A stretch of 64,000 nt of DNA, taken from the NCBI GenBank assembly GCA_015698045.1, contig BLAL01000074.1, positions 530,399 to 594,398 on the forward strand, written 5' to 3'. Shown here in pieces: positions 54,851 to 64,000 of the stretch (its first letter is position 1; every line of letters starts with the position of its first letter). The DNA comes from Rhizophagus clarus. Lineage: Eukaryota > Glomeromycota > Glomeromycetes > Glomerales > Glomeraceae. Made by a program: the position numbers and the translations under genes. The notes under the pieces are model-generated. The model saw only the letters and a list, made by a program, of their open reading frames with translations, searched no databases and was not told the DNA's origin.

Positions 54851-55215
54851 TATCTTAACGATACATTTTCAACATCTTCACGATAACATCACAATTTTTT
54901 TAAATGATATCGTGACAATATATTTATGATAATCTTAACGATACCTTTTCAATATCCTCGCGATATTTGAAATTTGATATCGTTCTGATATCATTCTGAT
55001 ATTATATCGATTTATAGTCTCGATGTCGTGATGATGTTGAAATGGAAATTGTGATGTTATCGTGAAGATGTTGAAAATGTATCGTTAAGATTATCATAAA
55101 TATATCGTCACGATATCATTTAATATATTGTCATGATATCATTTAAAAATTAATATTATCGTGAAGTTGTTGAAAATGTATCGTTAGGATATTATAATTA
55201 TGTCGTTATGGTATC
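54850..55215. repeat. Large imperfect inverted repeat with ATCGTGA/TCACGAT motifs
   Basis: The left arm (about 54852-54950: AACGATACATTTTCAACATC, TTCACGATAACATCACAATT, ATGATATCGTGACAATATAT) is complementary to the right arm (about 55045-55130), with further diverged repeats to 55215. Within each arm GATATC-centred palindromes recur. It may be the tip of a fold-back type element, but no target duplication is visible. Confidence 0.7.
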
Positions 55216-55440
55216 ATTAAGATCGCTAAATATTTTATTGAAATATCGTGACGACATTTAAACTGTATCAGGATGATAATGAAACGTAGTAGATACATTC
55301 AATAAATTAAATCAATTTTAATTGGTTTAAATTAATTTGTTTATTAATTAATTAATATATATATATTTTTATAATGCAATTATAACAATTATGATGTTTT
55401 AATTGTTATTTAATTGTTAAATATTGCGAATTACGGTAAT
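55216..55440. other. AT-rich spacer
   Basis: Nothing recognised apart from short AT-rich repeats. Confidence 0.4.
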
Positions 55441-56190
55441 TAAAGGAAGAATATCCCTATCTCTGGATAGGATGACATAAAATAACGTGACGATATCGGT
55501 TCAACACTAATATTATATTGAAACTTGTTAAAAATGTTGAATTAGAGTGTCTGGATTATGGCGCAAGCTCTGCGAAATTAAAGTTACGATCGTACCTGAT
55601 TAAATTAAGCCGAAACACTTGAACCTAAAAGAAACAGAAGAAACGTTATTATAACGTTCCTTACAAAAAAAAAAGAAAAAGAAAAGAAAAAAAGAAAATT
55701 CATATAACATTTCTTACAAAAAAAAAAAAAAAAAAAAAAAAAAATATTAAGTTTCGCATCTCTCTCACCGGATGGTTAACATAAAACAACGTGATGATAT
55801 CGTTATGACACTAATATTATATTGAAATTTGTTAAAAATGTTGAATTGATGAACCTAAAAGAAACAGAAGAAACGTTATTATAACGTTCCTTACAAAAAA
55901 AAAAAGAAAAGAAAAAAAGAAAATTCATATATTCTTACAAAAAAAAAAAAAATATTAAGTTTCGCATCTCTCTCACCGGATGGTTAACATAAAACAACGT
56001 GACGATATCGTTATGACACTAATATTATCTTGAAACTTGTTTAAAATGTTGAATTGATAAGTTTCTGATTACGACGCAAGTTTCTGCGAAATTAAAGATA
56101 CGGTCGTGCCTGGTAAATTACTTAGACATCTCTCTTTCCGAATGCTAATATAAAACAACGTGACGATATCATTATGACGCTAGAACAATC
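55441..56190. repeat. Degenerate tandem repeat, about 200-300 bp units
   Basis: Four blocks share ATCTCTC-CCGGATG, ACATAAAACAACGTGACGAT, ATCGTTATGACACTAATATT and TGTTAAAAATGTTGAATT (starting near 55458, 55758, 55965 and 56132). Two also carry GAACCTAAAAGAAACAGAAG and AAACGTTATTATAACGTTCC followed by A-rich runs. Another shared tail is GCGAAATTAAAG. Rearranged order suggests repeated unequal exchange. Confidence 0.7.
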
Positions 56191-57044
56191 GCATTCCCAA
56201 GTATAAAAAAGAGGGGAAATAATACTATACCGAAACTTTCTTTGCGCACATTCCGAATTTCGTCCGAATTTCGTCGCAAATATTATTATACACTACTATT
56301 AAAAAATTTTTCTTTTTTAAAAAAAAATAATAATAAATAGATAAATAAATAAAAAATACATCCCGAATTTCTGTTATATTGTTAAAAAATATTTCTAAAC
56401 AATATTTGCACAGCGAGAGCTAAAATTTGTAAAACAATTAATATTATTATAAATAACTTTTTGTTTCGTACCTGTCAAGGTGTCGAATAAACTATTTTTC
56501 AATGTTGAGATTACGCCGGAATAAAAAATAGACGCGTATATGATTGTTAATATTATTAAGAAATATTTTAAATAGACTGACAATATTAAAATGTAAGTTA
56601 TTACAGTAAAATGTAGAGAATGGAGTAGAAATAACCGTCGTGCGAATGTTTTAACAAACAAACAATGATTTTGATTGGATAATCAATACAAAGTCACGTT
56701 ATTACGTGATAAGTAATGGACCGGTCACGATACCATAACGATATCAAAACGATATTGTTGCATTTATTTAATAAAAAAAAGATACTGTATCATTTTGATA
56801 TTGTTAAAACAATAATGAATTTAATGAGTAAACGTAGTATAAACTTATATTTATATTGTAAATTTATTAACATAATATTACTAATAAAGCTATATAGCCG
56901 TAAAATAATAATTATTTTTTATCCACAAATCAATTTTCGTATCATAGACAAAGTGAACTTTCTGTACGTGGTCAATTATTGATATCGGGAAGATTCTTCT
57001 CCAGCGAATGTCTTGGCTTGTCTGAATGCGAAAAAGAGGACATT
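56191..57044. other. Downstream flank of transposase gene, no gene recognised
   Basis: An 88-codon minus-strand frame at 56395-56661 has no family signal. GATATC-type motifs like those at 54.9 kb recur near 56728-56755. Confidence 0.4.
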
Positions 57045-60000
57045 TCAATACGTTGTGAATTCTGTTAATATTGTCAAACCAATCAATTGTAATAAAGGCA
57101 TAATATTATCATCATTGCCTTTGTATTTGAAGATCCCTTTTATAATCGCATAACATTCACCACTGTCTTCCTCGTGTATTGTTACGACGTCACCAATATG
57201 AAGATGTACTTTGGAAAAGACGCCATCGCTTTCTTCCATAGTGTATGTCGCCAATTCATACCAGCCCATTTGAGAATATATAAGAGTTGACTTTTGTCCA
57301 ATGTCCATAAATGAAAGAAGCAGCTCAGATTTGAAATTTGGCAAATTTTTCATGATATTTTCACGATCCTGACGGGACAAGCTCCTCTTTAAGATAATAT
57401 TTGTAATAAAATCCACTGGAGATGAAATCGCTATATAAATAAAATTACGTTAATAATTGCGGAAATATTATTATTATAAAATTGTAATACAAACCTTCTT
57501 CATTTTCTTCCAGTTCTTGTTCATTTGATACCTTGTCTTCAGTAATATACCAATTAGTCAATAAATTTCTAAAATTTGAGGACATAGTAGCGAAACCTCT
57601 ACAAGGTTGTGATAATCTTTGATCTGCGCCTCCATCTACTAAATGACGAATTGCAAAGAGCGTAGTATACCGCTTTAACAAGTCTAGCTCGACATTCTTG
57701 CAATTTGTTCGTGGTACCATTGCTTTAAAGATCCGATGCACCATCTCTTTGATACCAACTTGAGTGTTTATAAGAGTACCATAAGTCCTTGCATGCACCA
57801 GCAAGTGGATATTGATATGCAGGTTTGGTAAGTTAGCAAATTCAGGGAAAACCTAAAGCCACATTATTAAATAATATTTTATATATTGATAAATAAAAAA
57901 TAAAAAATTATATAAGAATTATGAATAATTGTACCTTTGGAAGAATTTTCATTTCTTCTTCAAGGCATTTTTGTAATTCGTCATACGAATCTAATGTAAA
58001 CTTGCTTTCAAAAACCATCCTCATTGTTTTTGCTACATATACCCAACAAGCAATTATTACATTTTTCGCCATGTTAATGCGTGATTCTTGAATTCGTCGC
58101 AGAATGCTTCTGGATTCATTTTCCTTTAAGCTTGATGTTTCTAAAAACTATTAAGTATAAAAGGCATTATCATAGCGAGCCTAAGATAGTCAGACATCAT
58201 GAAACTAGCATTGTGACTAATTGGATTTGGCAAACGAGACCATTTTTTTGGTTTCTCAAAGTTCTTCCAGGCTTTGATAAACTCGTCCTCTCCTTTTTGT
58301 GAAAATAATTCGCACCTGTGGAAATCAAAAAGCTTTATTAAAAGATTTTGTTCGTTACATATCTAGCTAAAGTTAATTAAATTCAAAGATCATACGTTAA
58401 TTTAAGAAGTCGTCCAATCTTCCCAGCAGTTGCATGATATACATCTTGAGGTGTCTGTAGATGCCTTTCTCTTAGCAGCCTATCCAAAATGCTAGGCCTT
58501 GTTCTTAGTCCAAACTCAGTACAAAGTCGTCTTTGCCTTGTGATAGCAGGTTCGTTAAATATCTCTTTAAATTGATCGTCAGTGATGTGATGATATCTTG
58601 ATGTTGCTGGTACATCCTGAGAGAAGTTGGTAAGTGATTCTCGAGAGGCTGTACAAGTGCGGCAACCTTTATTGGCATTATGTCGTAATACACCACACAT
58701 GTCATTCCCTTGTGGTAAATCAGCAGTTACGACACCTAAACCGGCTATCACCCAAGCATCTTGGCCATTCACTTCCATTAATTTTCCTTGTTCGAATTCT
58801 TTCATTTCAGAAATAAATGGCAACATGAATTCATTGAAATTACCACCGAAAGGAACAAACCCGAGAACAAAGTGATTTTTGAGCAACTTTCTTTGACGGG
58901 CAGGCATATTTCCAAACTGCACATAAACACCTCCTAACGAATGATAAACATTCCTAAATGTTCCAAAATCATCGTAGTATATGTCCAAAAACAGCTTATA
59001 AACCGGAATTGTTGGAGATGGTGGCTGCCTTATGGAAATATATTCCGAAGGATGTTGATAAGAGAACGTTGCATCACGAATGCGCCAGTGTGTATGATGT
59101 TTATAAAGTATTTTGGTAATTCGTAGTGTATCTGCAGCAACCTTTTCTGAAATTTGTGATGTTGTTATTGTCAAGAATGGTTCATCTTGTAACCAAACTT
59201 CTCCAGAAAGAGAGCGATTTTGTCTTAATTCTCCCTTAAAAGTTCCAGGCAAGTCACTATAATCTAGAACTTTTTGGATTCTCAGCCGATACTGTTGGTT
59301 CTCTTCATTTAATAATATCGCTCTCAATCTGCCAAGTTTTCGCTCATTGTCGTAATAGTAAACAAAATCGCCGCATTGGTATATCTCTATTATATACATA
59401 TGAAAAAAGTGTTAGTCTCTTGTACTTTATTGCTTCGCCTCGCTACCATCAGCTTGCATTTAATAAATAATTACCCCCTGATATCATTAATTGTTCTTGA
59501 CCGAAAAGAGGTGACTCTGCCCATAAGGTACCATGCCAGTACTCGGATTTTGTTTTTGAATCGACACCAGCACCAAAATACATTTCCTTTAATAGTGATG
59601 GGTTGTTAAGAATATTCCAAATGATATCACTTATTGAAAGTTGATATGCCATCTTTGAATCCTTTAAAGTTGATGGTGTTTTTTTTGATGAAATTGAGAT
59701 AGATTTTGCTGATATTGAGGGAAGAGGAAGACGCTCCCTCCATGCTCAAAATCTCCGAATATTCTTTACAATATGATCTCTATTAAATTCTGGTCTCATG
59801 ATAATGTCAACAAGATCTTCATATGCATTTGTTGAAATATTATACTTATAAATCCAACAAAATAAGGCAGCAGTAGTTAAATTTTGAAAATATGGAGCAA
59901 AATCACCATCATAAGATGGTAACTTATCTTTAGCCAATGCTTCATCAACGAATAGCTTTTCTTCTGAGATATCAGAATCATGTCTTTCTTCATTATCTGA

Positions 60001-60453
60001 CGACATTGTTTCATATTCTTCATCACTTTCTAAGGACATTATATAATCGCTTTCTGTTTCATTCTCTGATGATGTTGAAATCATGTTGGTATCACCTTCT
60101 TCATTATTGCTTCGTTGTTCTAAATCATCATCATTATCGTTTCATTGTTCTAAATGATCATTATCGCTTCGTTGTTCTAAATGATCATCATTGCTTCGTT
60201 GTTCTAAATCATCACCATTATCGCTTCGCTGTTCTATATGATCATCATCGCTTCGTTGTTCTAAATCATCACCATTATCGCTTCGCTGTTCTATATGATC
60301 ATCATCGCTTCGTTGTTCTAAATCATCACCATTATCGCTTCGCTGTTCTATATGATCATCATCGCTTCGTTGTTCTAAATCATCATCTCCGTCGCCATAT
60401 TCATTATACTCTTCGCCGCTAATATTATCATCTTCAAAATCTTTTTGTACCAT
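57045..60453 (-). pseudogene. Tnp2/Plavaka-type (CACTA superfamily) transposase, five exons, lightly damaged
   Basis: Exons: 60453-59475, 59386-58396, 58315-57935, 57852-57495 and 57430-57045; introns of 88, 80, 82 and 64 bp begin with GT and end with AG, and each join restores conserved text (SGEIYQCGDFVYY; LKLTCELF; ILPKVFPEF). Exon 1 has an acidic repeat region, then EYWHGTLWAESPLFG. Exon 2 has the core: LDIYYDDFGTF, MPARQRKLLKNHFVLGFVPF, VIAGLGVVTADLPQGNDMCG, RHNANKGCRTC. This text is typical of transposases, or domesticated relatives, abundant in Rhizophagus. Damage: TGA at 60142-60144 and 59746-59748 (each reads as CGA with C to T) and one T missing in a T-run near 58150. Exon lengths sum to 3095, one short of 1032 codons, confirming a single-base loss. 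A further frame up to 60569 may hold the true N-terminus. Confidence 0.85.
60180..60400 (-). repeat. Coding minisatellite, 57-bp unit (19 residues)
   Basis: The translated unit SDNGDDLEQRSDDDHIEQR is repeated about three times with diverged units at both sides. It makes an acidic, disordered N-terminus for the transposase-like protein. The DNA copies are nearly identical, so the array is recent or homogenised. Confidence 0.85.
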
Positions 60454-60679
60454 TTTTCATTGTCATCATTATCTGATAATAAAAATCTGTTGGGCAACCT
60501 TCTAAAATTATTACGGATACGAAAAGGTAATGTAGCAATATTCGCTTTTCGAGGTTTATTTCGTAACATGGCTATGATAATAATTATAATAAGGAATAAT
60601 AAAATGAGTAAATTTAAAAAATGTCCATGCGCGTTTGTGTATTTAATTCATTAACTGCTTTTATAATATTTTTAATTGG
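60454..60679. other. Upstream flank of transposase gene
   Basis: A minus-strand frame from ATG 60569 (MLRNKPRKANIATLPFRIRN) runs to 60375 in another frame than exon 1. It is basic and looks coding-like, so it may be the original N-terminus with one more indel or intron. No promoter motif stands out. Confidence 0.35.
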
Positions 60680-61560
60680 AAATTATAGTATCGCGATCGC
60701 AGCACATAAACGGAAATTTTGGGTTAACAAATTTCTCATTAACGGAAATTTTGGGCAATGATCTGGTTACATGTAAAGAAATTTGTATGAAATCGTGACC
60801 GCAGGACATAAACGGAAATTTATAAACGGAAATTTATATTGAAATTTCGAGAAAAAAAAATTGTCAATGGTTACATTAGTTCTTGGATCACAGTACATTA
60901 ATGGAAATCTTGGGGAAAATGATCTAAAATTGACGTGTTAACAACAGTTACATGCAAAGAAATTTTGTATGAATATCGTGCGTGACTGCAGAACATAAAC
61001 GGAAATTTAGATTACTAATTTCTTAAATTTTGGGAAAATCGACATGCAAAGAAATTTTGTATGAATATTGTGACCGTGGGACATAAACGGAAATTTGAAT
61101 TGATCAGAAATTTTCTTAATGGCTACATTGGTTCTTTACTTACAATGCATTAACGAAGTTTTGAGGCAATGATCTGAAGAGTTGACTTCTTTAACGGTTA
61201 TATGTAAAGGAATTTATATGAATATTGTGACCGCAGGACATAAGCGGAAATTTAGATCATCGAATTTTGGGATAATTGATCGGAAAAAAAATTCGTTAAT
61301 AGTTAGTTACATTAACTAATGAATTATATAATGAACAACATCGTAACTATAGAAATTTGGGTTAACAAAGCTCTTGAATTTAGGATTGATGTTTTGACGA
61401 TTACATGTAAAGAAATTTATATAGGCTGCTGGACATAACGGAAATTGGTTAACAAAGCTTTTCTGAAAAATTGACATTACATTTTAAGAATATCGTGATC
61501 GCAGCACATTTAGACAAGACAAATGATCAGAAAAAAATTGTTAGCAATTCGTGTTCCAGT
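60680..61560. repeat. Satellite field, forward orientation
   Basis: About seven diverged units of roughly 110-140 bases contain GACATAAACGGAAATTT, TGACCGCAGGACATAAACGG, TACATGTAAAGAAATTT and ATGATCTGAA. The same unit occurs in reverse orientation at 62260-64000. No coding capacity. Confidence 0.7.
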
Positions 61561-62255
61561 TTATATGAAATTTTGATTTTTATGATTTTAAATTATTACA
61601 ATCAATTATTATGATAAAATCACTAGTTGTGAGCTTTACGGATATATACAATTATAAAATACATAAGATTTATTTTTTTATTGAAATAAATTGAAAAGAA
61701 GGTGGATATAATATTAATGAGATATTAATTTCATATAATGGCAATATCAATTCTAACAAATAATTTTAAAGTGTTAAATATTTCAAATTATCACAAAATA
61801 TTAAAGAATCAAATGATCATACTTTTTTCACCATCCGAGCCCAGTCTCCCATGGTCTTCGCTCGGTTGTTACGAGACGGACGTTTCCGTTTCTTTTTAAT
61901 GTTGGTCTGGAGAAGATCGTTCGATCAGGTTTGTTCTTTTATTAGATCGTCTAGCGAGATCAATATCATATTATCTATATATGAAAGAAACTATTTGAAT
62001 ATTATCATACGTTATTTAATGAATTAATATACCAGGTATTTTTTTTTATACCTGTTTCTTCTCTACTAGGTTTGGGAGAGGACATTTTCTTTCTATCTTT
62101 TTTTATTAGAAATCTAAAAACTCTGATCTGAGATGTGGTATTTTTATATGTAACTGATAAGATATGGACAGTCAAACTTTAAAAAAAAATATCAATTGAA
62201 TTCTTTGGGAAAAAAGCACAAAGTAAATTTTTTTATAATATTACGACTGTGATAT
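61561..62255. other. Non-satellite core between two inverted satellite fields
   Basis: Contains a GC-richer island at 61830-61960 (CCATCCGAGCCCAGTCTCCC, GCTCGGTTGTTACGAGACGG). No frame, tRNA fold or motif is recognised in it. The rest is AT-rich. Confidence 0.4.
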
Positions 62256-64000
62256 CATGACTGCACTATATAAAAGGAAATTTGGGTCAACAACTTGAAA
62301 AGTTTTTTTTAAAACTTCATTACATAATTCCGAGATAGAGAACTAATGTAACAAATTCTGTCAATGCGCTGCAGATAAAAATCAATGTAACCATTAACAA
62401 TTTTTTTTCCTGATCAATTATTGATCTAAATTTCCATTTATTTATCGCGACCACGATATTCATGTCAAATTTTTCAGATCATTACCCTAGATTCCACCAA
62501 TGTGCTGCAGATAAAGATCTTTTGCAGATAAAGAATCAACAGAACTGTTGACAAAATTTTTTTCCGATCAATTTTTTGATCTAAATTTCTGTTCATGTCC
62601 TGTGATCACCTTACATGTAACCGCAATTTTTCCATTTCCCAAAATTTCATCAATTTACTTTACATTGCACTAATATTGCACTGTTAAATATTTAATATAA
62701 TATTTTTTCTATTAAGATTAAAAGAATAGTTAATAATTTATTATCAATCCTAATTATTAAAATAAATATATAATATATTAAACTTATGAAAAAATGTACT
62801 CTATTTAAGTATTAGGACAGCATAATATAGTACGTACAGTATAATTCTTCAACCCTGATTATGTAACCATTAACAAATTTTTCTCCTGATCAATTATCCC
62901 GAAAATCCGTTTATGTCCTGCGATCACGATATTCACGTCAAATTTTTCAGATTACCCCTGAATTCTATCAATGCGCTGCAGATAAAAAATCAATGTAATC
63001 ATTAACAATTTTTTTCCGGTCAATTATTGATCTAAATTTCTATTTATTTATTGCGACCACGATATTCATGCCAAATTTTTCAGATCATTACCCTAGATTC
63101 CACAAATGTGCTGCAGATAAAGATCTTTTGCAGATAAAGAATCAACAGAACTGTTGACAAAATTTTTTTCTGATCAATTTGTTGATCTAAATTTCTGTTC
63201 ATGTCTTGCGATCACCTTACATGTAACCGCAATTTTTCCATTTCCCAAAATTTCATCAATTTACTGTATACATTGCACTAATATTGTACTGTTAAATATT
63301 TAATATAATATTTTTTCTATTAAGATTAAAAGAATAGTTAATAATTTATTATCAATCCTAATTATTAAAATAAATATATAATATATTAAACATATGAAAA
63401 AATGTACTCTATTTAAGTATTAGGACAGCATAGTAATATAGTACGTACAGTATAATTCTTCAACCCTGATTATGTAAACATTAACAAATTTTTTCTCCTG
63501 ATCAATTATCCCGAAAATCCGTTTATGTCTTGCGATCACGATATTCATGTCAAATTTTTCAGATTACCCCTGAATTCTATCAATGCGCTGCAGATAAAAA
63601 ATCAATGTAACCATTAATAATTTTTTCCGATCAATTATTGATCTAAATTTCTATTTATTTATTGCGACCACGATATTCATGTCAAATTTTTCAGATCATT
63701 ACCCTAGATTCCACCAATGTGCTGCAAATAAAGATCTTTTGCAGATAAAGAATCAACAGAACTGTTGACAAAATTTTTCCGACCAATTTTTTGATCTAAA
63801 TTTCTATTTATGTCCTGCGATCACCTTACATGTAACCGCAATTTTTCCATTGCCCAAATTTCATCAATGTACTGTAAACATTGCATTAATATTGCACTGT
63901 TAAATATTTAAATATAATTTTTTTCTATTTAGATTAGATTAAAGAAAATCCTAATTTTAAAATAAATATATATATATTAAACATATGAAAAAATGTACTC
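62256..64000. repeat. Higher-order satellite, about 611-bp period, reverse orientation
   Basis: AACCCTGATTATGTAA recurs at 62851 and 63462, a period of 611; the first copy is partial and the third runs off the window. Each large unit holds several subunits (CTGATCAATTATTGATCTAA, GCGACCACGATATTCATGTC, CAATGCGCTGCAGATAAA) that are reverse complements of the units at 60680-61560, plus a TTAAATATTTAATATAATAT tail. Copies are highly similar, so the large unit amplified recently. Confidence 0.85.

Overview
The window looks like nuclear DNA of an arbuscular mycorrhizal fungus, most likely Rhizophagus (Glomeromycotina). The sequence is very AT-rich and repeat-laden. It carries the F-box/leucine-rich-repeat genes and the zinc-ribbon protein kinases that are hugely expanded in that lineage, spliceosomal introns of 64-88 bp, and a dense nest of class I and class II transposons. 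The assignment rests on remembered family character, not on a search. I recognised no tRNA, rRNA or CRISPR.

Layout. 1-9.8 kb is AT-rich repeat ground with a hAT-like element with a perfect 8-bp target duplication (1203-2617), tandem repeats, an integrase scrap (about 6.3 kb) and a broken LINE reverse transcriptase (8.3-9.1 kb). 10.2-18.6 kb holds three F-box/LRR genes: a tandem pair (10205-11966, disrupted by a 525-bp inverted-repeat element, and 12798-14267) and a decayed third (17252-18592). 18.6-31.9 kb is mostly non-coding, with a four-copy satellite containing a conserved foldable core (21.3-22.5 kb), a CCGGACA-rich inverted-repeat element (26.9-27.7 kb) and an unidentified coding remnant (28.7-29.7 kb). 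31.9-33.1 kb is a two-exon kinase-like gene lacking the usual catalytic aspartate. 36.15-36.45 kb is a small two-exon gene for a predicted secreted peptide.

37.2-54.8 kb is a transposon nest. A 2-kb element with 14-bp terminal inverted repeats contains a second inverted-repeat element. Beside it lies an old LINE, split in ORF1 by a young Ty3/gypsy element (40625-48003) with two 569-bp LTRs, GTAG target duplications, gag, a classic -1 frameshift signal, pol, a frameshifted integrase and an extra 3' ORF. 54.8-56.2 kb is inverted and tandem repeats. 57.0-60.5 kb is a five-exon, minus-strand tnp2/Plavaka-type transposase gene whose exon lengths sum to one base short of a whole reading frame and which has two in-frame TGA codons. 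60.7-64.0 kb is a satellite field with about 611-bp units that runs off the window.

Two themes recur. First, decay is dominated by C-to-T/G-to-A changes, often at CpG: 4 of 6 differences between the gypsy LTRs, and several stops readable as CGA to TGA. This fits methylated transposon DNA. Second, several host-like genes are broken only by single-base changes in homopolymers, which could be real decay or assembly error. The items most worth checking are the gag-pol frameshift signal, the satellite core with a compensatory base change, the exact empty site of the F-box insertion, and the kinase with an HGH motif in place of HRD.
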